From assembly GCF_007828955.1 (NCBI RefSeq), contig NZ_VIVR01000001.1:1488001-1552000 (forward strand): DNA of 64,000 nucleotides, read 5' to 3'. Shown piece after piece: positions 30,229-38,261 of this stretch. Position 1 is the first letter of the stretch; every line of letters starts with the position of its first letter. This DNA is from Kitasatospora atroaurantiaca (GTDB lineage: Bacteria > Actinomycetota > Actinomycetes > Streptomycetales > Streptomycetaceae). The translations under genes were made by a program, and so were the position numbers. The notes under the pieces are model-generated. The model was not told the DNA's origin, did not search any database, and saw nothing but the letters and a program-made list of their open reading frames with translations.

Positions 30229-31116
30229 TCAGAGCCCGTCGCTCAGCTCCCGTGCCCGGACGGTGACCTGATCGAGGATCCGCCGGGTCGCGGCGAGATC
30301 GGCGGGGTCGAGCGAGCCGTAGAGCTGCTCGGTGATACCGGCGATCTCCGCGGTGATCTCGTCGTGCAGCGCCCGGCCTTGCGGGCTGGGGTCGAGGCGG
30401 CCGGAGTCGTCGGCGACGGCGAGGCCGGCGTCGAGCAGCTGTGCGGCAAGGGTGGGGACGAGCTCGGGCGGGAGCGCCTGGCCGTCCGTCAGGATCTGTT
30501 CGAACTCCGGACGCGGCAGCGCCGGTCCGCGGGTGGCGACGACACGCAGGGACACCCACTGGGGGAAGCCGAGCCGGTGCCGGTCGAGCAGGCGGTCCAG
30601 CACCGCGCGGGTCGCGTAGGCGGCGGTGCCGATGTCCTGGCCGGTGAGAAGCGGGGTCTGGGTCATGGGTGCGCTCCTGTCATCTGTGCCGAGTAGGGCG
30701 TGCAGGGCATCCACGAGCGCGCCGGTCCGCGCGCTCGTGGGACCGCCGAGGGGAGCGGTGAGTTCCTGGTGCAGCTCCTGGACGACGGCGATGGCGCGGA
30801 CGGCCACGTCCGAGCCGTGTTCGGTGAGGCTGAGCCGGACGGCCCGGGAGTCGTCCGGGTGCGGTTCGCGGAGCAGCAGCCCGGAACCCTCCAGTGCCCG
30901 CACCAGCTTGGACACGAAGATCGGTTCCAGGCCGGTGTGGTCCGCCAGCTCCCGCTGACTGGGCCGCTGCCCGGCCCGGGCCATCCCGTGCAGCGAGGCC
31001 AGCAGCGAGTACTGGGCGTGCGTCAGCCCCAGCGGCCCGACCGCGCGGTCGACGGCGGCGCGCCACTTCATGGACAGGCGCCAGACCAGGTAGCCGGGGG
31101 TGGGGTCGAGCTTCAT
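30229..31116 (-). CDS. MarR-family regulator with a second MarR-like half
   Basis: The 295-residue protein is about twice the usual MarR length. Residues 1-145 are a complete MarR unit with winged helix RPSQRELADHTGLEPIFVSKLVRALE and wing LLREPHPDDSRAVRLSLTEHG. Residues 160-295 repeat the MarR outline (ATRAVLDRLLDRHRLGFPQWVSLRV..., a helical core, DSGRLDPSPQGRALHDEI as a wing-like segment) with a weaker helix-turn-helix. ATG 31116 follows TACTCT by six bases, indicating a leaderless transcript; the frame is open further upstream but without a ribosome-binding site. It has no obvious operon partner. Confidence 0.88.
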   Translation of the reverse strand: MKLDPTPGYLVWRLSMKWRAAVDRAVGPLGLTHAQYSLLASLHGMARAGQRPSQRELADHTGLEPIFVSKLVRALEGSGLLLREPHPDDSRAVRLSLTEHGSDVAVRAIAVVQELHQELTAPLGGPTSARTGALVDALHALLGTDDRSAPMTQTPLLTGQDIGTAAYATRAVLDRLLDRHRLGFPQWVSLRVVATRGPALPRPEFEQILTDGQALPPELVPTLAAQLLDAGLAVADDSGRLDPSPQGRALHDEITAEIAGITEQLYGSLDPADLAATRRILDQVTVRARELSDGL

Positions 31117-31328
31117 GCAGATAGAGTACATGGAAACAATGTCCGTGGCTACTATCTCAGGACGGCTGATCGAAGGGCCATCGATGCCCGTTGAAACAGC
31201 TGGCTGAATACGTGTCAGGGGCCGGGCGCCTGCAGGTCCCACTGCCCCGGGTCTATCCGCAGCCCGCCCCCGTGCCGGCGCGGGTGCCGGCGCTCAGGCT
31301 CGCCGGGCCGCTGCTGGTGATGTGCTCT

Positions 31329-32078
31329 TCAACCACCGCACTGCCGCAGCATCGCCTTCTTGTCCGCCGGGGTCACCGGCAGCTGGTACTTGAGCGAGAC
31401 CTGGGCGAAGCGCACCGCGTAGGAGCAGCGCACCGCCTCGTTGGCGGGCAGCCACGCCGCCGGGCCGGAGTCGCCCTTGGCGGCGTTCTGCGGACCGTCC
31501 GCCGGGATGAGGTTCAGCGGGTCGTTGGCGATCTGGACCCGCTTGGCCTTGTCCCACTTCGCCGCGCCCATCTGCCAGTCGTAGGAGAGCGGCATCACGT
31601 GGTCGATCTGGATCTTGCTGGCCTGCTGCTTGCTCCACTGCACGGTCTTGCCGGTGTACGGGTCGTAGATGGACATCCCGGTCACCACGCAGGACGAGCC
31701 GTCCTTGTGCTCCAACGACCTGCCGTCACGGGCGAGCAGGTCGTCCCGGGTGTCGCAGTTGTTGTGCGCGAGCGGGACGCCCTCGACGTTGTCCGTCCAG
31801 GCCGGGCCGAACTGGTCCCGGTCGTAGCCGGTCTTGGGCCCGGCGTCGGCCGTCCTGACGGTGGCTATCAGCGCCCGGGCGGCCTTGCGGTCCTCGTCCG
31901 AGGTGAGCGGCGCCAGGCCGGGCTTGGTGCCGTCCGGGTTCTGCAGCGGGTTGGTGCCGACCCCGGCCGAGGGCCGGGCGGCGTCGTTGGAGGTCTTGCC
32001 GCCGCTGCAGGCCGTCAGCGCCGGGGCGGAGAGAAGGAGCAGAGCGGTGACGGACAGGGCGGTACGACGGGCACGCAC
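31329..32078 (-). CDS. Lipoprotein HNH-type nuclease (DUF1524/GmrSD-like)
   Basis: The 249-residue product has a lipoprotein signal peptide with lipobox LTAC (Cys24), so it is exported and membrane-anchored. The C-terminal half has the His-Me finger signature IQIDHVMPLSYDWQMGAAKW and NDPLNLIPADGPQNAAKGD of DUF1524/HNH nucleases, metal-dependent enzymes that cut nucleic acids. Paired cysteines (NNCDTRDD, SSCVVTG, RCSYA, RQCGG) fit disulfides outside the cell. The GTG start at 32078 has a GGGGAG site. It probably degrades extracellular nucleic acid for nutrition, like the nuclease at 15.7 kb. Confidence 0.9.
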   Translation of the reverse strand: MRARRTALSVTALLLLSAPALTACSGGKTSNDAARPSAGVGTNPLQNPDGTKPGLAPLTSDEDRKAARALIATVRTADAGPKTGYDRDQFGPAWTDNVEGVPLAHNNCDTRDDLLARDGRSLEHKDGSSCVVTGMSIYDPYTGKTVQWSKQQASKIQIDHVMPLSYDWQMGAAKWDKAKRVQIANDPLNLIPADGPQNAAKGDSGPAAWLPANEAVRCSYAVRFAQVSLKYQLPVTPADKKAMLRQCGG

Positions 32079-32217
32079 GGAAATCTCCCCCGGTGGTGGT
32101 ACGGCTGACGGCGCACCAGCAGACCAGCCGTCTCACACCGGGTCAAGCCGGCGCAAGGGGGTTCGCGGTGGCATGACGAGTGTCACACGGGCCCTTCGCC
32201 CGCCACCCGTCGCCCCC

Positions 32218-32250
32218 GGTTCCGGCCCCGTCCCGGACGGAGCCGGAACC
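32218..32250 (-). terminator. Terminator of the secreted unknown gene
   Basis: GGTTCCGGC-C-CCGTCC and GGACGG-A-GCCGGAACC form a near-perfect compound hairpin 18 bases past the stop at 32268. Confidence 0.75.
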
Positions 32251-32267
32251 ACCGCTCCGAGGGCCGT

Positions 32268-33338
32268 TCAGCCCCTGGGTACGGAGGACACGGTCACGCG
32301 CTCCACGTCGAGCCGGGCGCCCTGGCCCCACAGGCGGTTGCGGGGCAGGCTCAGGTCGTCGACGAACCGCTGCTCGGCGGGAGCCCCGAGGTCCGGGTCG
32401 TAGTACGCGCCCTGCTGGTCGGTGAGCCGCACCAGGCCGCGGTCGTTGCTCCCCTCCGCGTCCAGCAGGACGAACATCGCGATCCCGCAGGAGAGTTGCC
32501 GGGGGGCCACCGGCTGCTCCGTCCCGCCGAGGTCCAGCACGAGGTGCGAGCGGTCGGCGGGCCGGAAGCCCAGACGGTCGATCTTCAGCACCTCGCGCCC
32601 GTCCGCCCGCCACACCGCCGTGCCGGCCTGCCGGTCGTAGGAGATCGCCAGGTCGTGCTTCTTGCCCGGCCAACGGTCCGCCACCGGAAGGGCGTAGGAG
32701 AAGGCCGCGTAGGTCTCGCCCGGCTTCGGCAGCCGCTCGTAGAAGGCGTAGAGCTTGCTGTTGGTGACGAAGAAGTCGAAGACCGTCATGGTCTCGAAGT
32801 CGACCATCGACACCGCCCCGGAGGACAGCCGCAGGTCGCTCTGCGGGTCGGCGACCTCGGCGCCGAAGGGGTGCTGCTCGGTGCCGTACGTCCGGGCGGC
32901 CAGTCGCGAGCCGCAGGTGAGCACCTGCCCGGGGACGGCGTCGAAGCCCGCCACTCCGCTGCTCGCCGTGTGGTTGGCGTAGGCGTACCACTTGACGTGG
33001 TCGGCCGTGCCGGCGCCGCCGTCGTGCTCCTGCCCGGTGGAGTAGGCGAAGGCCGGCTGCCCGGTCCTGGGGTTGCGGCCGGTGGGGACGACGGTGAGAC
33101 CGTTCGCCGAGACGGTGGGGACGCCGTCGCCCTCCGGCAGTGAACCGGCCGGGAACAGCGCCCACTTGGCGTCGCCGCCGGCGTGGGAGAAGCCGTTGCG
33201 GAAGGAGTCGTCCCAGAGGGTCCGAGAGCCCGTCGGGGCGCTCTCGGCGTCCGCGGACGCCGGGACGGCTGTCGAGCCTGCGGCCAGCGCGACCGCCGCC
33301 AGGCAGCTGAGGATGGTGCGCTTGATCGTTCTGTGCAC
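32268..33338 (-). CDS. Secreted protein of unknown function, jelly-roll-like
   Basis: The 356-residue product starts with an export signal (IKRTILSCLAAVALAAGSTA, cleaved near ASA at about residue 30). The mature sequence is rich in beta strands and aromatic residues (TLWDDSFRNGF, FETMTVFDFFVTNSKLYAFYERL, SHLVLDLGGTEQP), as in concanavalin-like lectin or laminin-G folds. No catalytic motif is recognised and I do not know its function. The GTG at 33338 has a GGGAGCG site; a longer frame upstream places residues in front of the signal and is unlikely. It has its own terminator. Confidence 0.8.
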   Translation of the reverse strand: MHRTIKRTILSCLAAVALAAGSTAVPASADAESAPTGSRTLWDDSFRNGFSHAGGDAKWALFPAGSLPEGDGVPTVSANGLTVVPTGRNPRTGQPAFAYSTGQEHDGGAGTADHVKWYAYANHTASSGVAGFDAVPGQVLTCGSRLAARTYGTEQHPFGAEVADPQSDLRLSSGAVSMVDFETMTVFDFFVTNSKLYAFYERLPKPGETYAAFSYALPVADRWPGKKHDLAISYDRQAGTAVWRADGREVLKIDRLGFRPADRSHLVLDLGGTEQPVAPRQLSCGIAMFVLLDAEGSNDRGLVRLTDQQGAYYDPDLGAPAEQRFVDDLSLPRNRLWGQGARLDVERVTVSSVPRG

Positions 33339-33454
33339 TGTTCGCTCCCGTGGTGAGGACGGAGAGCCACAGCGTGCAAGGCAGGCCCGGGCCCGGGCCA
33401 CCGTCGGACGCCAACCTCGTCAGGTCTGCCGCACCTGCAGGCCTGCCGCCCCGC

Positions 33455-34471
33455 TCAGCCGCCGATCGCGGACATCGGGCGGTCGGGCTGGACGAAGTCG
33501 GCGGAGTTGATGTCGTGGCCCGGGCCCTTGCGGGCGATGGTGTTGCGCCAGGCCGACTCGATCGCCGCGTCGTCGGCGCCGCCGCGCAGCAGGGCGCGCA
33601 GGTCCGACTCCGTGGTGGCGAAGAGGCAGTTGCGCAGCTGGCCGTCGGCGGTGAGCCGGACGCGGTCGCAGCCGCCGCAGAACGGCCGGGTCACCGAGGC
33701 GATCACGCCGATCACGGTGTCGGTGCCCTCGATCCGCCACTCCTCGGCGGGGGCGTTGCCGTGGCGGCCGACCGGCACGAGCTCCCAGCGCCCCCCCAGG
33801 ATCTCCAGGATCTCGTCCGCGGTGATCATCTTGTCCCGCTCCCAGGCCCCCTGGGCGTCCAGCGGCATGGACTCGATGAAGCGCATCCGGTACCCGTGCG
33901 CGGCGGCGAACTCGACCAGGTCGAGGATCTCGTCGTCGTTGACCCCGCGCACCGGGACGGCGTTGATCTTGACCGGCGCGAGTCCGGCGGCCCGGGCGGC
34001 GGCCAGCCCGGCGAACACGTCGTCGATCCGGTCGCGGCGGGTGATCTCGGCGTACCGCTCGGGCCGCAGGGTGTCCAGGCTGACGTTGACGCGCTGCAGC
34101 CCGGCCGTGTGGAGGTCCTCGGCCATCCGGGCCAGCCCGATGCCGTTGGTGGTGAGCGAGAGCTCGGGGCCGAGCTCGGTGAGCCGGGCGACCAGGCCGG
34201 GCAGACCCCGGCGCAGCAGCGGCTCGCCGCCCGTGAGGCGGATCGACCTGATCCCCAGCCGCTGGACCGCGACCCGCACCAGCCGGACGATCTCCTCGTC
34301 GGTGAGCACCTCGGCCTTGGGGAGCCAGTTGAGGCCCTCGGCCGGCATGCAGTACGTGCAGCGCAGGTTGCAGCGGTCGGTGAGGGATACCCGCAGGTCG
34401 GTGTGGACCCGGCCGAAGCGGTCGACCAGCGGGGCAGGTGCGCCGTGCAGCTGCTCAGTACGAGGTGCCAT
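33455..34471 (-). CDS. moaA: GTP 3',8-cyclase (molybdenum cofactor biosynthesis)
   Basis: The radical-SAM enzyme converts GTP to 3',8-cyclo-7,8-dihydro-GTP, the first step to molybdopterin. It is 338 residues long, as usual. The N-terminal 4Fe-4S site is Cys34, Cys38 and Cys41 (CNLRCTYC). The C-terminal GTP-binding cluster site has CGGCDRVRLTADGQLRNC, and the protein ends in the essential Gly-Gly. ATG 34471 is preferred over longer frames because homology begins around residue 12. It is divergent from a MobA-like nucleotidyltransferase at 34601. Confidence 0.95.
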   Translation of the reverse strand: MAPRTEQLHGAPAPLVDRFGRVHTDLRVSLTDRCNLRCTYCMPAEGLNWLPKAEVLTDEEIVRLVRVAVQRLGIRSIRLTGGEPLLRRGLPGLVARLTELGPELSLTTNGIGLARMAEDLHTAGLQRVNVSLDTLRPERYAEITRRDRIDDVFAGLAAARAAGLAPVKINAVPVRGVNDDEILDLVEFAAAHGYRMRFIESMPLDAQGAWERDKMITADEILEILGGRWELVPVGRHGNAPAEEWRIEGTDTVIGVIASVTRPFCGGCDRVRLTADGQLRNCLFATTESDLRALLRGGADDAAIESAWRNTIARKGPGHDINSADFVQPDRPMSAIGG

Positions 34472-34583
34472 CTGCCCAGTACAGGGGGAGGCCTGCGGAA
34501 GATCCAGCGGCAGAAGAACCGGCCCCCCGCGCCGACCTGCGGCTTTGCCTTGTGCATTCATACAACTGCAGCTGCCCGGCAAG

Positions 34584-34600
34584 GCGGCCAGACTGGCCGC
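34584..34600 (+). promoter_or_regulatory. Hairpin abutting the MobA-like start codon
   Basis: GCGGCCA-GAC-TGGCCGC forms a perfect seven-base stem with a three-base loop that ends exactly at the base before ATG 34601. It occupies the place of a ribosome-binding site. Confidence 0.5.
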
Positions 34601-35218
34601 ATGGAAGATCGGCAGACGGTTCCCGCACTGGTGCTCGCGGCCGGTGGCGGGCGGCGGCTCGGCGGCCGGCCCAAGGCACTGATCCCCTACCGCGGGCGGC
34701 CGCTGATCGAGCACGCCCTGGCGGTGGTACGGGCCGGCGGATGCACCTCCACGCTGGCGGTGCTCGGCGCGTCAGGTGAGCAGGTACGGGCCACCGCCGA
34801 ACTCGGAGACTGCCGACTTGTCGACAACCCCGCGTGGGAGACCGGAATGGGCTCCTCCCTGCGCGCGGGTCTCGCGGCCCTGCCGGCCGATGCGGACGGC
34901 GTGCTGGTGATGCTGGTGGACACCCCCGGTGTCACGCCTGCCGCCGTCGCCCGGCTGCTGGCCGCGCACCGGGCGGGCGCCGGGCTCGCGGCGGCCGCGT
35001 ACGGGGGCAGGCGCGGCCACCCCGTCCTGATCGGCGCTCCCTACCTCGCCGAGGCCGCCGTCGGTGCCACCGGCGACGCCGGTGCCCGCGCCCTGCTCGC
35101 CGCCCACGCGGCGGAGATCGTGCTGGTCGAGTGCGGTGACGTCGCCGTCCCCGACGACCTCGACACGCCCGAGGACCTCGCCCGCTGGAGCGCCGGCGCG
35201 CCCCTGAACTCCCCCTGA
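34601..35218 (+). CDS. MobA/MocA-like nucleotidyltransferase
   Basis: The 205-residue protein has the NTP-transferase fold with LVLAAGGGRRLGGRPKALIPYRG (residues 10-32), the nucleotide-binding signature of molybdenum cofactor cytidylyl- and guanylyltransferases. GRRGHPVLIGAPYL and the terminal VPDDLDTPEDL are typical of MocA-type enzymes, which activate the cofactor for xanthine dehydrogenase-class enzymes. Its position opposite moaA supports a cofactor role. No ribosome-binding site is visible; a hairpin sits immediately before the start. Confidence 0.88.
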   Translation: MEDRQTVPALVLAAGGGRRLGGRPKALIPYRGRPLIEHALAVVRAGGCTSTLAVLGASGEQVRATAELGDCRLVDNPAWETGMGSSLRAGLAALPADADGVLVMLVDTPGVTPAAVARLLAAHRAGAGLAAAAYGGRRGHPVLIGAPYLAEAAVGATGDAGARALLAAHAAEIVLVECGDVAVPDDLDTPEDLARWSAGAPLNSP

Positions 35219-35306
35219 GGATTGCCGCAATCGCTGCCAACACCCGCACGGATCGGGGACGATGGGTAACGACCTGCCCAGCCGACCCGAACGGACGGTG
35301 CAAGCC

Positions 35307-36200
35307 ATGACCGGAGCGCCGCTGCCCGATGACTTCAGCGACCCGGCGCGGTTCGCCCCCGGCTCACCGGCCGGCGCGCCCGCCGGGGCGAATCCGATCC
35401 GCTGCCCGGCCTGCCGCCGCGAGCACCTGTACGAGCCGCCGAGCCTGCCCTGCCCCTGCGGGGCGCAGCTGCGGGTCCCGCTGCTGCGCGGCGGGGTGCC
35501 GGTCCAGGTGCGGTTCCGGTCCTGGGAGGACTCCTGGCTGAGCATGCGCTGCCCGCACTGCGGCCGCAACGACCAGTGGCCGCAGCCCGAGTTCACCTGC
35601 AACTGCGGCGCGACGGTGCGCCTTCCGGTGGACCGCGCCCCGCGCCTGCAGAGCACCGGCCTGCTGAGCCCGCAGCACCACGGCCCCCAGCACGCCGGCC
35701 CGCAGAACGGCGCCCCGCCGCAGACCCGCCCGTACGGCGCGCACCCGTACACGGGCGCGGCGGCGACCGTCCCACCGCAGGGCCAGCCGGGGCCCGGCCT
35801 CTGGCAGCAGCGCACGCCGTTCCGGCCGCACCCCGTACGCAGCAAGGAGGACGCCGTGCTGACGGCGGCCCGGTATCTGCAGTGGCTCGGCTTCGAGGAC
35901 CTGGAACTGACGGAGGATCAGGAGAGCGAGGCAGTGACCATGCTGGGCAGCCGGATGGTCGCCCAGGTGGACGCGGGCACCGAGCCGGCCGACGTCAAGG
36001 CGGTCGAGTGCCTGTGGCTGCAGACCCTGCACGCCGAGGAGATAGCGGCCGCCATGTTCAGCCTGGCCGGGTACTCCCATCAGGCGACGGTCCGCGGCGA
36101 ACAGTTGCTGGTGGCGCTCTTCCGGCTCGACCTCGCCGGCATCCCGCAACCGGCCAACGGCGCGGCCGAGGCCCTGATGGAGACGGGCTGGACGTCCTGA
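35307..36200 (+). CDS. Zinc-ribbon protein with Mrr/restriction-endonuclease-like C-terminal domain
   Basis: A 297-residue protein with two Cys-rich ribbon units (CPAC...CPCG at about 32-50, CPHC...CNCG at about 80-98), a Pro/Gln/His-rich linker, and a C-terminal domain from about residue 180. The latter resembles Mrr-type nuclease folds (AARYLQWLGFEDLELTEDQE ... AVECLWLQTLHAEEIAAAMF, SLAGYSHQATVRGEQLLVAL), but the usual D-ExK residues are not apparent, so it may bind DNA without cutting. ATG 35307 has GGACGG at good spacing; ATG 35262 is an alternative. Function is unassigned. Confidence 0.65.
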   Translation: MTGAPLPDDFSDPARFAPGSPAGAPAGANPIRCPACRREHLYEPPSLPCPCGAQLRVPLLRGGVPVQVRFRSWEDSWLSMRCPHCGRNDQWPQPEFTCNCGATVRLPVDRAPRLQSTGLLSPQHHGPQHAGPQNGAPPQTRPYGAHPYTGAAATVPPQGQPGPGLWQQRTPFRPHPVRSKEDAVLTAARYLQWLGFEDLELTEDQESEAVTMLGSRMVAQVDAGTEPADVKAVECLWLQTLHAEEIAAAMFSLAGYSHQATVRGEQLLVALFRLDLAGIPQPANGAAEALMETGWTS

Positions 36201-36232
36201 AAAGGCTGACGGTGCGTGAGATGAGGATCACA

Positions 36233-36246
36233 AGGTTCCGGAACCT
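36233..36246. promoter_or_regulatory. Perfect palindrome upstream of the TPR gene
   Basis: AGGTTCCGGAACCT is a 14-base perfect palindrome nested inside outer GATCAC/GTGATC arms (36227-36232 and 36256-36261). It could be an operator or the terminator of the preceding gene. Confidence 0.45.
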
Positions 36247-36300
36247 CTCGCGCTCGTGATCTGGTGCACAAGCTCACCCCCGTGTTGAATTGCCGCCACA

Positions 36301-36325
36301 GCGCAGCCCACCTGGTGGGCTGCGC
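36301..36325 (+). promoter_or_regulatory. Leader hairpin of the TPR gene
   Basis: GCGCAGCCCACC-T-GGTGGGCTGCGC is a 12-base inverted repeat about 20 bases before the ribosome-binding site. It could be a terminator for upstream transcripts or a leader structure. Confidence 0.5.
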
Positions 36326-36356
36326 CTTGCCGGACACCGCACACAAGGAGGTGGCG

Positions 36357-37166
36357 TTGTCGGAGCACGGTACGGCCCCGGGGAGCACAGCGGACGCGGT
36401 CTGGCGGCTGCGGTCGCGGGGGTGCTGGCAGGAGGCTGCGGAGATACTCCGCCCGGCCGCCGCCGAGGACCCCGCCGTCGCCCTGAGCCGGGCTGAACTC
36501 CTCATCGAGCAGTGCCTGTTCACCGCCTGCCACTGGGAGCAGGCGGAGGAGGCGCTGCGACTGGCGGAGGCCGGCGTGGCCAGCGCCGAGCAGCGCGCGG
36601 CGGCCTCGTGCGCGCGCGGCTTCCTCGCGTACGTGGCCAGCACCCTCGGCCCGCGCGACCGCCTGGACGAGGCTCAGGCGGCCCTCGGGCGGACCTCGGC
36701 GCTGCTGCCGCCGGACGCGCCCGGCCGGCCACTGCTGGACTTCCGGCGCGGCCTGGTCGCGGAGAACCTGCTGGGCGACCGTACGTCCGCCTGGATCGCG
36801 TACCGCAGGGCGCACGAGGGCGCGGCGGAGCGCGGGGACGAGCTGCTGCGCTCCTACACGTGGCGTCATCTGGGCGGCCTGGCACTGGCGGCGGGCGACC
36901 ACGAGCGGGCCCGCGAAGGGTTCCACGCCTCGCTGCGGCTGCGGGAGAGCCTGGGCTTCACGGTGGGGGTCGCACCGGCGCTCGCCGCGCTGGCCGAGGT
37001 GTCCGAACCCGCCGAGGCGGTGCGGTTGCGCGCCGAGGCGTCCCGGCTCGTGCAGGCACTGGGGGGAGTGCCGGTGTGGCTCGCGCGCCAGTTGAGCGCC
37101 GTGCCCGCTCCGGCGGCTCCCCCGGACGGCCGCGTCGGGCAGGAAGTCGGGGACACCATCAGCTAA
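36357..37166 (+). CDS. Tetratricopeptide-repeat-like protein
   Basis: The 269-residue product is almost entirely alpha-helical with Ala/Leu/Glu-rich helix pairs of TPR type (for example ALSRAELLIEQCLFTACHWE, GDHERAREGFHASLRLRESL). TPR proteins act as protein-binding scaffolds. The start is TTG 36357, chosen because a strong AAGGAGGT lies immediately upstream; a longer frame from ATG 36264 has no such site. Its stop codon overlaps the iron box of the next gene, so it may be expressed apart from it. No partner is known. Confidence 0.78.
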   Translation: MSEHGTAPGSTADAVWRLRSRGCWQEAAEILRPAAAEDPAVALSRAELLIEQCLFTACHWEQAEEALRLAEAGVASAEQRAAASCARGFLAYVASTLGPRDRLDEAQAALGRTSALLPPDAPGRPLLDFRRGLVAENLLGDRTSAWIAYRRAHEGAAERGDELLRSYTWRHLGGLALAAGDHERAREGFHASLRLRESLGFTVGVAPALAALAEVSEPAEAVRLRAEASRLVQALGGVPVWLARQLSAVPAPAAPPDGRVGQEVGDTIS

Positions 37167-37182
37167 GGTGAGGCTAACCTGT
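37164..37182. promoter_or_regulatory. Iron box (DmdR/IdeR-type operator)
   Basis: TAAGGTGAGGCTAACCTGT has the core AGGTnAGnCTnACCT and agrees with the actinobacterial iron-box consensus at 15 of 19 positions. It begins in the TPR stop codon and lies 81 bases before the iron-sulfur protein start. Confidence 0.88.
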
Positions 37183-37262
37183 CCGAGGGGAGCAGCGCCT
37201 CGGGCAGGTCAGCCTTGCCGTTCCCGGGCTCCCCGAGCTCCGGTCGACCCGATGGGCCTGCC

Positions 37263-38111
37263 ATGACCGTGAGCAGCATCGAGCCGCGCCCGGCCGCGCC
37301 GGAGGCCGAGGTCACGCCCGAGCCCGAGGCCACGCCACTGCTGGGAAGTTATGCGCGCATCGGCAGCGTCTTCCCCGAGCTGCGCATCAGCCCCGGAGCG
37401 CCGCGCTCGGGCGACGGCTGGACCGCCACCACCGAGTTCGTCCAGAACCTGGATGCGTTACGGGAGTTGATCGCCTTCGACGCCCGGCAGGGGCTGGCCG
37501 AGTACGGCGAGCCCCTGCGCCCGGACGTCGCGGCCGGCTTCTGCCTGCACCGCTACACCTGGCCGGTCGCCCTGCTGTTCACCGTCCCCTGGCTCCTGGA
37601 GCGCCGGGTGCCGAGGATCCCGGTGGAGCAGGTCTCGATCCGCCGCAGCACGGGTGAACTCACGGTCCGGGCCCTCGAGTTCTCCTGCCTTCCGGACGAT
37701 CCCGCGGCCGCGCTGCCAGGCGCGCGCGTGCTGCCGGACGAGGCGGCGCTGGGGGCCGAGCTGCTGGTGGCGCTGACGGAGCATCTGACGCCCGTGCTGG
37801 CCGCGTTCCGCCGCGAGGTGCGGCGCGGGCCGCACACGCTCTGGGGGATGGCGACCGACGACGTCATCGAGGGCCTCTGGTACCTCGGGAGCCTGCTGGG
37901 CGAGGAGCAGCGGGCCGCGGCCGACCTGGCCAAGCTGCTGCCGGGAACGGAACAGCCTCCGTTCGTCGGCGGGGCGGGGTTCCGGCTGCTGGAGCAGCCG
38001 GGGGCCGCACCGATGCGTACACGCACTCGGGTGAGCTGCTGTCTGTTCTACACGGTGCGCCCCGCGGAGGCCTGTTTCAGCTGCCCTCGGACGTGCACAG
38101 AACAGAAGTAA
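37263..38111 (+). CDS. FhuF-like (2Fe-2S) ferric-siderophore reductase family protein
   Basis: The 282-residue protein ends in the FhuF-type cluster motif, with Cys-Cys, ten residues, Cys, two residues, Cys (VSCCLFYTVRPAEACFSCPRTC). FhuF proteins carry a 2Fe-2S cluster and reduce iron(III) in imported siderophores. The rest (FCLHRYTWPVALLFTVPWLLERRVPRIP) is typical of the family. ATG 37263 begins after an iron box, so expression should rise when iron is scarce. No siderophore transporter is in the window, so it would act with systems encoded elsewhere. Confidence 0.88.
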   Translation: MTVSSIEPRPAAPEAEVTPEPEATPLLGSYARIGSVFPELRISPGAPRSGDGWTATTEFVQNLDALRELIAFDARQGLAEYGEPLRPDVAAGFCLHRYTWPVALLFTVPWLLERRVPRIPVEQVSIRRSTGELTVRALEFSCLPDDPAAALPGARVLPDEAALGAELLVALTEHLTPVLAAFRREVRRGPHTLWGMATDDVIEGLWYLGSLLGEEQRAAADLAKLLPGTEQPPFVGGAGFRLLEQPGAAPMRTRTRVSCCLFYTVRPAEACFSCPRTCTEQK

Positions 38112-38261
38112 TGATTCATCACTAATCCTATTATCCGCAGCAATCTTGGTCGGAATTCCCTCTCCTCAGCGTATTGACAGCAAACCAGCCAAAAGGCAGT
38201 CAGCTATCCGCCATGATGGTCCCCGCCATCACAAGGCAGGAAAGCGAGGCTGGTTCAGGCC

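Noticed and set aside
33384..33399. GGCCCGGGCCCGGGCC palindrome between moaA and the secreted unknown gene
   Set aside because: It is a self-complementary GC run that can arise by base composition; it lies downstream of moaA but has no loop or T tract that would make it a convincing terminator.
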